Assembly: GCF_900111565.1 (NCBI RefSeq) | Contig: NZ_FOIK01000003.1 | Coordinates: 62,001 to 126,000 of the forward strand | Length of the DNA stretch: 64,000 nt | Reading direction: 5' to 3' | DNA from: Paenibacillus sp. NFR01 | GTDB lineage: Bacteria; Bacillota; Bacilli; Paenibacillales; Paenibacillaceae | Part shown: in pieces, positions 8,437-16,890 of the stretch | Position numbering within the stretch: position 1 is the stretch's first letter | Layout of the letters: each line of letters opens with the position of its first letter | Notes under the pieces: generated by a model | Database searches by the model: none | The model's input: only the letters and a program-made list of their open reading frames with translations | Told to the model about the DNA's origin: nothing | Made by a program: the position numbers and the translations under genes

Positions 8437-9120
8437 ATGAGTACAGAGATCCTTATTGTAGATGATGATAAAGAGATTGCCGAGTTAATTGGAGTGTATC
8501 TGCGCAATGAAAGCTATCAAATCTATACCGTGCAGGATGGACTTGAAGCCCTTCAATTTATAGAGCGTCACTCTGTTGACCTCGTGATATTAGATGTTAT
8601 GATGCCCAAAATGAATGGACTGGATGTCTGCAGAGAAATTCGAAAAGAGCATGAAATTCCAGTCCTGATGTTAAGTGCAAAAACGGAGGATATGGATAAA
8701 ATTGTTGGCCTAATGACTGGTGCTGATGATTATATGATCAAACCCTTTAATCCATTGGAATTAACAGCGAGAGTGAAGGCGTTATTACGCAGAGCTAATT
8801 ATCAACCCACGGTTAAAGATCCGGATAGTATCTATATTCACTCCCTGAAAATTGATAAACAAAGCCACACGGTTCATGCTCAGGGGCAAGAAATAAGGTT
8901 GACTGCGATTGAATTTGAAATTTTATATTTGCTGGCCAAAAACCGCGGAAGAGTGTTCGGATCAGAGGAGATTTTTGAAAAGGTATGGAATGAAATCGGC
9001 ACCGGATCTAATAAGACCGTTATGGTTCATATTAGTAACCTAAGAGATAAAATTTCTGCAGCAACAGGAGAAGCGGTTATTCAAACGGTTTGGGGAGTTG
9101 GCTATAAAATTGAAAAATAA
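8437..9120 (+). CDS. OmpR/VanR-type response regulator
   Basis: A 227-residue two-domain regulator. The receiver domain (about 1-120) has the acidic cluster VDDD, the phosphoacceptor Asp53 (ILDVMMPKMNG), the conserved Ser/Thr in MLSAK and Lys in MIKPF. The C-terminal winged helix (about 130-227) carries LTAIEFEILYLLAKNRGRVF and the closing VWGVGYKIEK typical of OmpR-family DNA-binding domains. The stop codon overlaps the start of the histidine kinase gene, so the two are translationally coupled. Closest in pattern to VanR and related B. subtilis regulators. Confidence 0.93.
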   Translation: MSTEILIVDDDKEIAELIGVYLRNESYQIYTVQDGLEALQFIERHSVDLVILDVMMPKMNGLDVCREIRKEHEIPVLMLSAKTEDMDKIVGLMTGADDYMIKPFNPLELTARVKALLRRANYQPTVKDPDSIYIHSLKIDKQSHTVHAQGQEIRLTAIEFEILYLLAKNRGRVFGSEEIFEKVWNEIGTGSNKTVMVHISNLRDKISAATGEAVIQTVWGVGYKIEK

Positions 9121-10228
9121 TACGTTATTTATTATTAAAACCATTCCGGTCTGGAAAGCAATTCTCTATGTTCTGCTATCACTAATAGCATCGGCGGTAA
9201 CGGCAACTATTCTATTATCTTCATTATATTATTTTCAGAAACAGTTTGGTTCGGTAGCCTTCATAGTGAACATTCTTTCTTCTCTCTGGACAATAAGTAT
9301 ACTTAGTCCTTTGTTTTTTGGTTTAATTTTGTTTTCCTACCTGTTCTTGTTCTATCGTGTTGAAAAAAAGCGTTATGTTTCATTTGAATTTAATCATATG
9401 ATACGTGAAGTTGAGCTTATTGCTAACGGTAATTTTAATCATAAAGTAGAAGAGAGAGCAGAGGCCGGTTTAAATCAGCTTGCTGTTCATATTAATAATG
9501 TAGTAATTCAAGCCCGGAAGGCCATTGAGGAAGAGCGGAGATCAGAGCAGATAAAAAATGATTTGGTGACCAATGTTGCCCATGACCTTAGATCCCCGCT
9601 AACCTCTATCATCGGATATTTGAATCTTATCAATGAAGATGGATACAGGGACGAAGTAGAGCTTCGGGCTTATATACAGATTGTGAATGCAAAGGCCGAA
9701 CGATTACATCATTTAATTAATGATTTGTTTGAATATACCTATGTCCAAAACAAAGAAACCCTGGTAAGCGACCAGTCCATAAATATTGAAGAAATGATAA
9801 ATCAATTAGTTGTACAGCATAGAATTCAAATTCAAGCGGCAAACATGCAAATGAGGACATTCATAAAGAGTGATAATCCTGTCATTGTAGGAGATGGCAA
9901 TAAAATAGCCAGGGTGTTTGAAAACCTTATTCAAAATGCTATGAGATACGGAAAAGAAGGGAAATATATTGATCTTATCGTAAGAGACTCGGAACAAACC
10001 GTTGAAGTTGAAGTGAAGAATTATGGGAAATCAATACCAAGCGTGGATCTTCCCTATATTTTTGAGAGATTTTATAGAGTAGAAAAGTCACGTTCAGAAT
10101 ATACGGGCGGATCAGGCTTGGGACTTGCTATCGCTAAAAGTATCGTCACATTGCATGGCGGGGATATTGAGGCGAAAAGTGCGATGGGGACAACCTCTTT
10201 TGTCGTGAGATTATTGAAGAAGCGATAG
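9110..10228 (+). CDS. sensor histidine kinase (VanS-like)
   Basis: About 372 residues. Two transmembrane helices lie near residues 15-40 and 55-85 with only a short external loop between them, then a HAMP-like linker, a HisKA domain with VAHDLRSPLTS (His158 counted from this start) and an HATPase domain with N (ENLIQNAMRYG), G1 and G2 (GGSGLGLAIAKSIV) boxes. The short extracellular loop is typical of intramembrane-sensing kinases that respond to envelope damage. I prefer the TTG at 9110, 12 bases after GGGGAG and overlapping the regulator stop codon; a TTG at 9098 is also possible. Partner of the response regulator just upstream. Confidence 0.92.
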   Translation: MKNNTLFIIKTIPVWKAILYVLLSLIASAVTATILLSSLYYFQKQFGSVAFIVNILSSLWTISILSPLFFGLILFSYLFLFYRVEKKRYVSFEFNHMIREVELIANGNFNHKVEERAEAGLNQLAVHINNVVIQARKAIEEERRSEQIKNDLVTNVAHDLRSPLTSIIGYLNLINEDGYRDEVELRAYIQIVNAKAERLHHLINDLFEYTYVQNKETLVSDQSINIEEMINQLVVQHRIQIQAANMQMRTFIKSDNPVIVGDGNKIARVFENLIQNAMRYGKEGKYIDLIVRDSEQTVEVEVKNYGKSIPSVDLPYIFERFYRVEKSRSEYTGGSGLGLAIAKSIVTLHGGDIEAKSAMGTTSFVVRLLKKR

Positions 10229-10475
10229 GGCGTCTCGATGATATCTATCGGGTTGAGTCTATGCTCGGTTCATCCAAGATGAGATACTCCCTACAGTTTC
10301 CTGAGTAAAAATGGGGCGATGATCCGTAGATGGGCCGTTTTATTGGAAAAATCACTGATCCTCCAGGTGCTATACAACGAAACCACTCCAAAATGACGCA
10401 AATTTCAGCAGACAACAAAAAATGGACCCCTGATAACTGTGAATCGGGGCCCCGAGGTTAAGTATTTGTAACCCT

Positions 10476-11273
10476 TCAGTGTGATTTCGGGCGAGAGATG
10501 CGTCCCATGAGTAAAGAGATCCTATGGCGGGGAAGAAAACGGATCATCTGGGCCGACATGTAATTGCCACGCCCATCGATGATGTAACTGCTTCCCTTGT
10601 CGATCCCGCGAAAGGCGGCCCGGACGACGTTCTCTGGTGTAGACAGCGCGCGGCCCGCCGCCATCTCCTGGCTGCCGACAGCATCGAAGAAGCCTGTGTC
10701 CGTCGCACCCGGGCACAGCGCAAGTACGCGGACGCCGCGCTCGCGGGTTTCCGCCCACAGTGCTTCGGAGAAGGATAAGACGAATGCTTTGGTCGCACCG
10801 TACACAGCCGAATAGGGGCAAGGCATAAAAGCAGCCATGGAGGCCACGTTAACGATGATTCCATCCTTGCGTCCCAGCATGGCGGGAAGAAAATAATGCG
10901 TCAGATCGACAAGCGCAGCGGTATTCAGCATCATCTCTTCCTGTTCGCGTTCCGGATCTATATCCTCGAAGCGACCATGTGTGCCGAACCCAGCATTATT
11001 AATGAGAATATCGACGGTTAGGTCAAGTTCGGCGATGCGTTCGGCGAGTTGACGCGAGGCACCCGCTTTCGATAAGTCGATGGGCAGAGCGTAAGCCTGT
11101 ACGCCGTGCTTACGCTTGATCTCCTGGGCTAACGCTTCCAGCTTCTCTTTGGAACGAGCGGCCAATACGACATGGCAGCCTTGTGCTGCCAGTTCTTTGG
11201 CGTATGCTTCGCCGATTCCGGAAGAAGCCCCGGTGACCACAGCCAGCTTGCCCCGGTAATGATATGATTTCAT
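10476..11273 (-). CDS. SDR family oxidoreductase (DltE-like)
   Basis: A 265-residue classical short-chain dehydrogenase. The NAD(P)-binding motif TGASSGIG lies at about 14-21, NNAG follows near residue 92, and the catalytic Ser and YGATK (Tyr-x-x-x-Lys) follow in the middle of the protein. It resembles the DltE/YqjQ-type group with unknown substrate. AAGGGGGCC precedes the start codon. It lies downstream of an MmyB-type regulator on the same strand; such regulators often sit beside the oxidoreductase they control. Confidence 0.88.
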   Translation of the reverse strand: MKSYHYRGKLAVVTGASSGIGEAYAKELAAQGCHVVLAARSKEKLEALAQEIKRKHGVQAYALPIDLSKAGASRQLAERIAELDLTVDILINNAGFGTHGRFEDIDPEREQEEMMLNTAALVDLTHYFLPAMLGRKDGIIVNVASMAAFMPCPYSAVYGATKAFVLSFSEALWAETRERGVRVLALCPGATDTGFFDAVGSQEMAAGRALSTPENVVRAAFRGIDKGSSYIIDGRGNYMSAQMIRFLPRHRISLLMGRISRPKSH

Positions 11274-11367
11274 GGTAGGCCCCCTTATCCTTGATATGAT
11301 CTTGATTTTATCAGCGATTGTTGAGGGCTAACCACAGTGCCTGCATACTATTAACAGGACTAACAGG

Positions 11368-12234
11368 CTAAGCTTGCGATGAAGGCTCGGCGTCCTGAGT
11401 CAGCAGGGTCGCAAGTCTCTCCTCTGTACCCGTACCTGGTACTGGGACCATAAAGCACCAGTGCAGCCCAGGATCGTTGTCGATGGCGGTAGCGCAATGA
11501 ATCGTGAAAGCCAGTTCCAGTCCGTCCGGAAAGCGATATTGTACCGGGACGGCGGATCTTTTTTGCCGGATTTCATGCAACTCCCACAAACGTATGAAGT
11601 CCTTGCTATTCCTCTTCAAATGCTCGAAGCGTTCCATGTACATCGGGTTTTCCTTGTAAAAGTCGAAGCTTGCGCGAATCAACGCTGTCATGTAACGTGC
11701 GTAATCTTCCCAATTCACAAGTCTTTTGGGATACTCAGGATCGAGAAAGAGTAGCGTTCCCATGTTCCTTTCGTTTGCAGGCAGATGTCCGAAATCCGCA
11801 ATCACCAGTTCAGCCCCCCGATTCCAAACGATCACATCCGCAAGCTCATTTGCAATGTAAGAAGGGTAACGCAATTGATCCACAAGGTTTTGCAGCAATA
11901 CGGTATCGGGTTGTTCAGGTTTAGGAGTGAGGTGATGACGAACCGGATCGAGATTGGCCAGGTTGAACAAGTGCTTCTGCTCGTCGCCATCCAGCTGCAG
12001 CGCTTGGCTGATCTGGGCTAAAACCTCGGGAGAAGGATTCGTCTCGCGGCCTTGCTCCAGCCAGGTATAGTACGTCACGCTGACATTGGCAAGATAGGCG
12101 ACCTCTTCCCTCCGGAGTCCTGGAGTACGTCTTCGACCGAGAAACGGTTTGATCCCTGCTTTTTCCGGTTGAAGCCGATATCGGCGCGATTTAATGAAAT
12201 CCCCCAATGCGGATGAAAAATGGCGATTCTGCAT
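11368..12234 (-). CDS. XRE-family regulator with MmyB-like ligand-binding domain
   Basis: About 288 residues. The N-terminal helix-turn-helix contains GLRREEVAYLANVSVTYYTWLEQGR, the signature of the MmyB/MLTR group. The C-terminal part (about residues 110-270) is the MmyB-like ligand-binding domain, thought to bind fatty acids or related hydrophobic ligands. The ATG at 12234 is preferred because AAGGAGG lies ten bases upstream; the ATG at 12243 is too close to that site. Together with the SDR gene it forms a typical regulator-dehydrogenase pair. Confidence 0.88.
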   Translation of the reverse strand: MQNRHFSSALGDFIKSRRYRLQPEKAGIKPFLGRRRTPGLRREEVAYLANVSVTYYTWLEQGRETNPSPEVLAQISQALQLDGDEQKHLFNLANLDPVRHHLTPKPEQPDTVLLQNLVDQLRYPSYIANELADVIVWNRGAELVIADFGHLPANERNMGTLLFLDPEYPKRLVNWEDYARYMTALIRASFDFYKENPMYMERFEHLKRNSKDFIRLWELHEIRQKRSAVPVQYRFPDGLELAFTIHCATAIDNDPGLHWCFMVPVPGTGTEERLATLLTQDAEPSSQA

Positions 12235-12336
12235 AGAAGACATGCCTCCTTAATAACGGAACTGAGCCAATCTTGAATTACCATGAACCTGGCTCAATAG
12301 TACACCAATGCCAAGCTTTTTCATACCGAGCCTTTC

Positions 12337-12921
12337 TTAAGATTGAAGCGCGGCGCAAGCAAGAATGTCCTCGGCCCTGCGGATTCTGCCAATACGCGGG
12401 AAGATGACCTTCATTACGTGTTCATGTTCCTCCTTGCTGAAACCGGTCATGGCATCTGCCGCAAAAATGACCTGATACCCATGGGCGAAGGCTTCACGCG
12501 CAGTGGTATCTACACCGATACCCGAAGCAATGCCGCAAAGCACGATCGTCGTGATGCCCCGCCGGCGCAACTGCAGATCCAAGTCCGTTCCGTAAAAGGC
12601 TCCCCATTGGCGCTTGGTAATTAAATGATCGGTATCGGTGACTCCGATCTCGGGTACAATTTCATCCCACCCAGGCACCAGATTCAAGGTTGGAGGGGTC
12701 TGATCCAGCAGCGGACGAGGCATATCTTTGAAGTCTTTCGTGGATACGCGGACAAGCCCAACGAATGCGCCTGCCTCACGGAAGGCTTGAACCATAGCGG
12801 CGGCGCGGGTGACGACTTGCTCGGCTGAGTGAGGGGCATACTGGGTTCCAAGCCACTTTTGCAAGTCGATTACGATTAATGCCGTCTTCGGAAATTGAAA
12901 CAAGAGTTCTTCCAAGATCAA
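12337..12921 (-). CDS. isochorismatase-fold hydrolase lacking the catalytic cysteine
   Basis: A 194-residue protein of the isochorismatase-like fold. VIDLQKW near residue 17 holds the conserved Asp, [13 protein letters not shown] carries the conserved Lys, and [16 protein letters not shown] is the nucleophile-elbow region. In cysteine hydrolases of this fold (nicotinamidase, N-carbamoylsarcosine amidase) that elbow has a Cys before the V; here the position is Gly. Isochorismatases such as EntB and PhzD also lack the Cys, so a vinyl-ether hydrolase or unknown activity is more likely than amidase. The start is TTG with GGGAG upstream. Divergent from a TetR-type regulator at 13055. Confidence 0.8.
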   Translation of the reverse strand: MILEELLFQFPKTALIVIDLQKWLGTQYAPHSAEQVVTRAAAMVQAFREAGAFVGLVRVSTKDFKDMPRPLLDQTPPTLNLVPGWDEIVPEIGVTDTDHLITKRQWGAFYGTDLDLQLRRRGITTIVLCGIASGIGVDTTAREAFAHGYQVIFAADAMTGFSKEEHEHVMKVIFPRIGRIRRAEDILACAALQS

Positions 12922-12954
12922 TCACACTCCCGCTAAGAAATCGAGTCCACTCCA

Positions 12955-13016
12955 ATTTGACCTAATGTTCAGTATTTTGAAAATTGGGTCATTTGACTCT
13001 ATGTTCACAATTTTGT
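12955..13016 (+). promoter_or_regulatory. tandem direct repeats between isochorismatase and tetR genes
   Basis: ATTTGACCTAATGTTCA begins at 12955 and ATTTGACTCTATGTTCA at 12991; both continue into a similar A/T-rich tail ending in TTTTG. The two copies are offset by 36 bp and sit in the divergent intergenic region. They are candidate binding sites for the adjacent TetR-family protein, although that family usually prefers inverted repeats. Confidence 0.4.
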
Positions 13017-13054
13017 ACCATGAGTTTAAAGTTGTCAAGCGGGGGGACGTAAGG

Positions 13055-13939
13055 ATGAGTGTAACCAAACAGGATATCATTCGTTCGGCTTCTAAGATGT
13101 TTAAAGAAAAAGGGTTTCTGGCGACCTCCATTCAGGAAATTGCTCAGGACTGTTCCATTGCAAAGGGCTCGGTATACAAATATTTTCCGTCCAAAGAGGA
13201 CTTATTGTGCGCGGTTTTCGACGAGTGCCAGACGGCTTATTTTGATCGGGCGGAGCATCTGAAACAAACCGGGACAGGCACTCCCAAGGAGCGGCTCGTT
13301 AATCAGATCGTATTTCGCTTTCAGTATTTTATTGAATACAGTCACATTATGGTTGACTTCGTAGATCTCCCTATTACTCAGTACGCGACTTTTCGCTCAC
13401 TAAGAAATCATGCTCGAGCCCGTATGATGGAGTGGCATAGATACTGGCTGCTTGAAGTTTATGGTGAGCGAATCGAAGCATTTCTCTGGGATCTCATTTT
13501 TATATACCGCGCGATCTTGAAGGACTATCTGCAGCGCATCATCTTCGAGGTAAAGCAGCTGTCGATAGAAGATACAGCTTGGTTCATCGTCGATAAAATC
13601 GATGCGCTGGTCGAACATATGTCTAGGTCAGGTTCGAAGGGGCTGCTTGGACAGAGTGCATTCACCAAATTTATTCATTCCGATTCAAAGGACTGGAATA
13701 CCGAAAAAGAAAGAATTATCGCAGAATTGTTCGGCAGAGTGACCGCGCTGCTTGAGATTTGGCCCGGCGGGCTCGCTCGGCGGAAGGAGCTGCAAGAGAT
13801 TGTCCAATTGCTGGGGACGGAGCTCTCTCAGACTCCGCCTAAGAGATCGCTCATTCAGGCGCTTTGTGCCTATTTGGAACAAGAACAGGAGCTGAGAAGT
13901 CCGGTCATCCAGTTGAAGCAGATTGTCCTGGAAGAGTGA
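13055..13939 (+). CDS. TetR/AcrR family regulator
   Basis: A 294-residue regulator, longer than most TetR proteins (190-220). The N-terminal DNA-binding domain is clear: SASKMFKEKGF, then TSIQEIAQDCSIAKGS and VYKYFPSKEDLL. The long C-terminal part is helical with an extra segment after residue 200 that I do not recognise. The ATG at 13055 is preferred over upstream starts, which lie within the repeat-containing promoter region. It probably controls itself and the divergent isochorismatase-fold gene. Confidence 0.85.
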   Translation: MSVTKQDIIRSASKMFKEKGFLATSIQEIAQDCSIAKGSVYKYFPSKEDLLCAVFDECQTAYFDRAEHLKQTGTGTPKERLVNQIVFRFQYFIEYSHIMVDFVDLPITQYATFRSLRNHARARMMEWHRYWLLEVYGERIEAFLWDLIFIYRAILKDYLQRIIFEVKQLSIEDTAWFIVDKIDALVEHMSRSGSKGLLGQSAFTKFIHSDSKDWNTEKERIIAELFGRVTALLEIWPGGLARRKELQEIVQLLGTELSQTPPKRSLIQALCAYLEQEQELRSPVIQLKQIVLEE

Positions 13940-14013
13940 AGCCCGGTGAACCGTATCCTAAACAGGGATTTAATAAGCATACGCAATTTTCCGTATAAAG
14001 AAGAGGTGGAGGT

Positions 14014-14427
14014 ATGAGCATGAGAGTAAAATTAGAGGGAATCACTGTTTTGGCGCTTGATGTTCCTAGATTGACTGGCTTTTATCGTGATGTTCTGGGA
14101 TTTAGGGTTCTTGTTGAAGAAGAACATTACACTGAATTTGAGAATGACGGCGTTCGTCTAGCCATTTTCTCGGCACCATTAATGGCAGATAACACAAACG
14201 GCCACTATTCTTTTGTAGAAAAGCGTAAAGGGCAGGCCTTTGAGCTTAACTTCGAATGTGATTCTCCTGAAGATGTCTACATCAAATATAATGATTTTGT
14301 CTCAAAAGGGGCTACAGGCATCACGGCACCGAAGGTAATGCCCTGGGGACACACCACGGGCTTCTTTGCAGACCCCGAAGGTAATATTCATTCCCTATTT
14401 GCAGTTAACCCCATAAAGCAAGGCTAA
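14014..14427 (+). CDS. VOC family protein (glyoxalase/bleomycin-resistance fold)
   Basis: A 137-residue protein with two beta-alpha-beta-beta-beta units. The first begins ITVLALDVPRLTGFYRDVLGF; the second includes PWGHTTGFFADPEGNIHSLF, where the conserved Glu or Asp and His are metal-binding candidates. This family covers glyoxalases, drug-binding proteins and dioxygenases, so the substrate is open. GGAGGT precedes the ATG. Probably a single-gene unit downstream of the TetR gene. Confidence 0.82.
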   Translation: MSMRVKLEGITVLALDVPRLTGFYRDVLGFRVLVEEEHYTEFENDGVRLAIFSAPLMADNTNGHYSFVEKRKGQAFELNFECDSPEDVYIKYNDFVSKGATGITAPKVMPWGHTTGFFADPEGNIHSLFAVNPIKQG

Positions 14428-14546
14428 GAATTTTGTTAACTCAAGTCATTTATCTACGGTAAACCGTGTCGCTAGTACAGAGGGAAGTTCCGGCTACACT
14501 GTAATCTGGGAGAATGTATCCCCCTCCATGCCAAACTGGCGGGGGA

Positions 14547-14602
14547 TTGAAGACTGCGTGAATATCTGCTACAATCGGTGATACAACATCAATGACATGT
14601 CA
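14547..14602 (+). promoter_or_regulatory. promoter and palindromic operator of the marR unit
   Basis: TTGAAG (14547-14552) and TACAAT (14570-14575) are 17 bp apart. TGACATGTCA, a perfect 10-bp palindrome (14593-14602), lies about ten bases after the expected start of transcription and 21 bases before the marR start codon. This fits MarR autoregulation. Confidence 0.6.
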
Positions 14603-14623
14603 TCAATAAAAGGGAGGCATACT

Positions 14624-15088
14624 TTGAATCCTATTGAGGAACTGCGTTATTTGATCCTAGCCGCGCAGCGGGAAGGGAGCCGTACCTTTACGGAACTCCT
14701 GAAGCCGCTGGGGCTGACGACCTCGCAAAGTGAAGTGCTGCGGGTTCTCTATGATCACGAGCCTTTATCGCTTATTGAACTGGGGCAACTGCTGGTCTGT
14801 GAGACCGGAAGCCCCAGTAGGTTGGTGGGACGGATGGTGGAAGCGGGGCTTATTGAACAGAAGCCGTCTGCGGTAGACTCTAGAAAGGTTCAACTTTCCT
14901 TAACGGAGGAGGGAAGAGATAAAGCCTTAAAGGTCAGAGACATCGAGAACCGCTTCTATGACGAACTTACGCCTATGCTTGAGGGTCAGCCTGTTCAGAA
15001 TCTGATGCAGCTTCTGTGGATGCAGGTGAAAGGGAAGCCCACAGGGAATGCACTGGCACTCCGGAAATCCAAGAGGGGGGAGGAATAG
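14624..15088 (+). CDS. MarR family regulator
   Basis: A 154-residue winged-helix regulator. TSQSEVLRVLYDHEPLSLIELGQLL leads into the recognition helix, and the wing carries DSRKVQLSLTEEG, the conserved DxR of MarR proteins. The start is TTG at 14624, six bases after AGGGAGG; an upstream ATG at 14597 precedes the ribosome binding site and is rejected. It is followed after two bases by a membrane protein gene, almost certainly in the same operon. Confidence 0.88.
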   Translation: MNPIEELRYLILAAQREGSRTFTELLKPLGLTTSQSEVLRVLYDHEPLSLIELGQLLVCETGSPSRLVGRMVEAGLIEQKPSAVDSRKVQLSLTEEGRDKALKVRDIENRFYDELTPMLEGQPVQNLMQLLWMQVKGKPTGNALALRKSKRGEE

Positions 15089-15090
15089 CT

Positions 15091-15669
15091 ATGCTCGACA
15101 GCTTAATCCGCACAATCAACAAATGGGCTTCCTTCAAAATAGTCCTTCCATTGTTGGGTGTGACCCTAACCTTAATGATCGTGGTCAATAGGGTTCGTTT
15201 ACCGATTACAGTGCCGCGGATCCGCGAGGTGTCCCAAGGCGCCGATATCCTCGATATGCATATGTACTATTCTAAGAGTGAAGCGTATTCGATGCTTGAA
15301 CGTCTGCAGCCTGAGGGGAGGCGCGTTTACAGCGAGATGTTAATGGGGTTCGATTTTGTTTTTCCCGCCGTGTATGCCATTACCTTCGCTCTAATCGTTA
15401 GCATGTTATTTCGAAGTAAGTTCTCCGCCCATCCGTTCATCCGGGTTCTGGTGATGCTTCCCCTTGCGGCCGGGTTATTCGATTGGTCGGAGAATATGAG
15501 TATCCTGGCCATTCTTTTTAAATATCCGGCCATTAGCGATGCTGCTTATGCGGCAGGGTTATTGACACTGGGCAAGTGGATATTTATTTGGCTTAGCCTC
15601 GCTGTCGTGTTGATTGGTTTACTGTATAAGTTAAAAGACCGCAGTTCCCCAAGACCGCGCTTAGAATAA
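15091..15669 (+). CDS. predicted four-helix membrane protein, unknown function
   Basis: A 192-residue protein with hydrophobic segments near residues 18-36, 92-112, 122-142 and 160-182 and an external or soluble loop of about 50 residues between the first two. GGGGGGAGG lies just upstream. It is co-transcribed with the MarR regulator, so it may be an exporter accessory or a stress-related membrane protein. No family was recognised with confidence. Confidence 0.75.
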   Translation: MLDSLIRTINKWASFKIVLPLLGVTLTLMIVVNRVRLPITVPRIREVSQGADILDMHMYYSKSEAYSMLERLQPEGRRVYSEMLMGFDFVFPAVYAITFALIVSMLFRSKFSAHPFIRVLVMLPLAAGLFDWSENMSILAILFKYPAISDAAYAAGLLTLGKWIFIWLSLAVVLIGLLYKLKDRSSPRPRLE

Positions 15670-15752
15670 TGCCGCAACGACATAGTCGTGTCCTACAGCC
15701 ACGAAGGATAAAACGCGTTTAGAAAAGTTTGGTCTGTATCGCCATCATTTGC

Positions 15753-15862
15753 TCATATGAGATGCGGCAAAACGATCTGCTGAATAAACTGCTCTTCCAG
15801 CGATAGTCCGGGAAGACGTGTCAGCTCATCGACCTTTACTGAAGAAAGATCGTAAAGTTATG
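15753..15862 (-). pseudogene. short coding-like remnant
   Basis: On the minus strand an open stretch reads LSSVKVDELTRLPGL followed by SLEEQFIQQIV and stops after PHLI. It has protein-like composition but no start codon with a ribosome binding site. It lies just downstream of the alpha/beta hydrolase gene, which is on the same strand. Probably a C-terminal fragment of a lost gene; not identified. Confidence 0.22.
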
Positions 15863-15886
15863 ACAGGAGGTTGATCTTTATCGGAT

Positions 15887-16780
15887 TCAGGAAAGATGCT
15901 GTGTGATAAAGAGGGAAGCACGGTCTAGGGCTTGATCGGCTTCATCGAGAATACCAGAGAACGCCTGAAAAACATGCGGCACGTCAGCGGTAACGTCAAG
16001 AATTACATCCACGCCCGCTGCCCAAGCACGTTCGGCTAAGCGGGTAGAATCGTCAAGGAGTACCTCGTTGGTTCCGACTTGTAGCAACAGTGGTGGAAAT
16101 CCGGTAAGATCGGCGAATCTTGCGGGGCTCACGAGTTCATGGTGCGCGTCTTGTCCCGCGAGGTACATCGCATCCGTGAATGCAAAGCCCTCACGGGTGA
16201 AGAACGGATCGAGCCCAAGTTTGCTATCCATACTTGCACCCGAGTGCGTCTTATCCAGACCCGCCGAGAATGTCACAACCGCTGCAGGCATTGGCAGATC
16301 TGCTTCCCGTGCCATTAGGCAAGTCGAAACAGCGATACCGCCACCGGCCGAGTCGCCGGCAAACACAATAGAATTCGCCTCTACTCCGTCGTCCAATAGT
16401 CCACGATAGGCTGCGAGAGCATCTTCAAGAGCCGCAGGAAATGGGTGTTCCGGAGCCAGACGATAATCGAGTGACATTGACCGAATGTTGGTTTTGCTGA
16501 CTAGGTTTGCGGTTAGCGACATGGCCGTGTAGGGTGAACCCAAAATATACGATCCTCCATGGAAATAGAGAATAACCCCAGGATGTGCATGCTTTTCCGG
16601 GTCAACGACCACACAGGGGCGATTCCCTAGAGTAGTCTGTGTGATCCGTACGCCCATAGGTACGTTCATAGTCGCCATCATAGCAGCGAAACTTGTGCGC
16701 ATTTGTTCGACGCTTTGAGGCTGGGCGGGTTGGGGACGCCGGATCAATGCATCCACCATCCTACGCTGTTCTTTACTCAT
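15887..16780 (-). CDS. alpha/beta hydrolase (HSL/acetyl-esterase type)
   Basis: A 297-residue hydrolase of the hormone-sensitive-lipase group, cytosolic, probably an esterase for short acyl or aryl esters. Visible: the oxyanion motif HGGSY, DYRLAPEHPFPAALEDA, the nucleophile elbow GDSAGG (Ser), and the C-terminal catalytic Asp and His (in DDSTRL and VPHVF). The start at 16780 follows AAGGAG; the frame runs open to 16864, into the divergent promoter. It is divergent from a WYL-type regulator, which probably controls it. Confidence 0.88.
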   Translation of the reverse strand: MSKEQRRMVDALIRRPQPAQPQSVEQMRTSFAAMMATMNVPMGVRITQTTLGNRPCVVVDPEKHAHPGVILYFHGGSYILGSPYTAMSLTANLVSKTNIRSMSLDYRLAPEHPFPAALEDALAAYRGLLDDGVEANSIVFAGDSAGGGIAVSTCLMAREADLPMPAAVVTFSAGLDKTHSGASMDSKLGLDPFFTREGFAFTDAMYLAGQDAHHELVSPARFADLTGFPPLLLQVGTNEVLLDDSTRLAERAWAAGVDVILDVTADVPHVFQAFSGILDEADQALDRASLFITQHLS

Positions 16781-16890
16781 AAAATCGACTCCTTTTCTAA
16801 ATAGATAGTTCCTGCGGTCCGGCTTATTTATAGTGTATAATCTAATTACGACAAAACTTGTCACTATTATATTGGACGGTGAATTATTTG

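Noticed and set aside
8437..10228. VanRS of a glycopeptide-resistance operon
   Set aside because: The regulator and kinase are VanRS-like and VanZ is adjacent, but no vanH, vanA/B or vanX gene is present, so I do not call a resistance operon.
14518..14547. Hairpin ATCCCCC...GGGGGAT before the marR promoter
   Set aside because: No T tract follows and it abuts the -35; not convincing as a terminator or operator.
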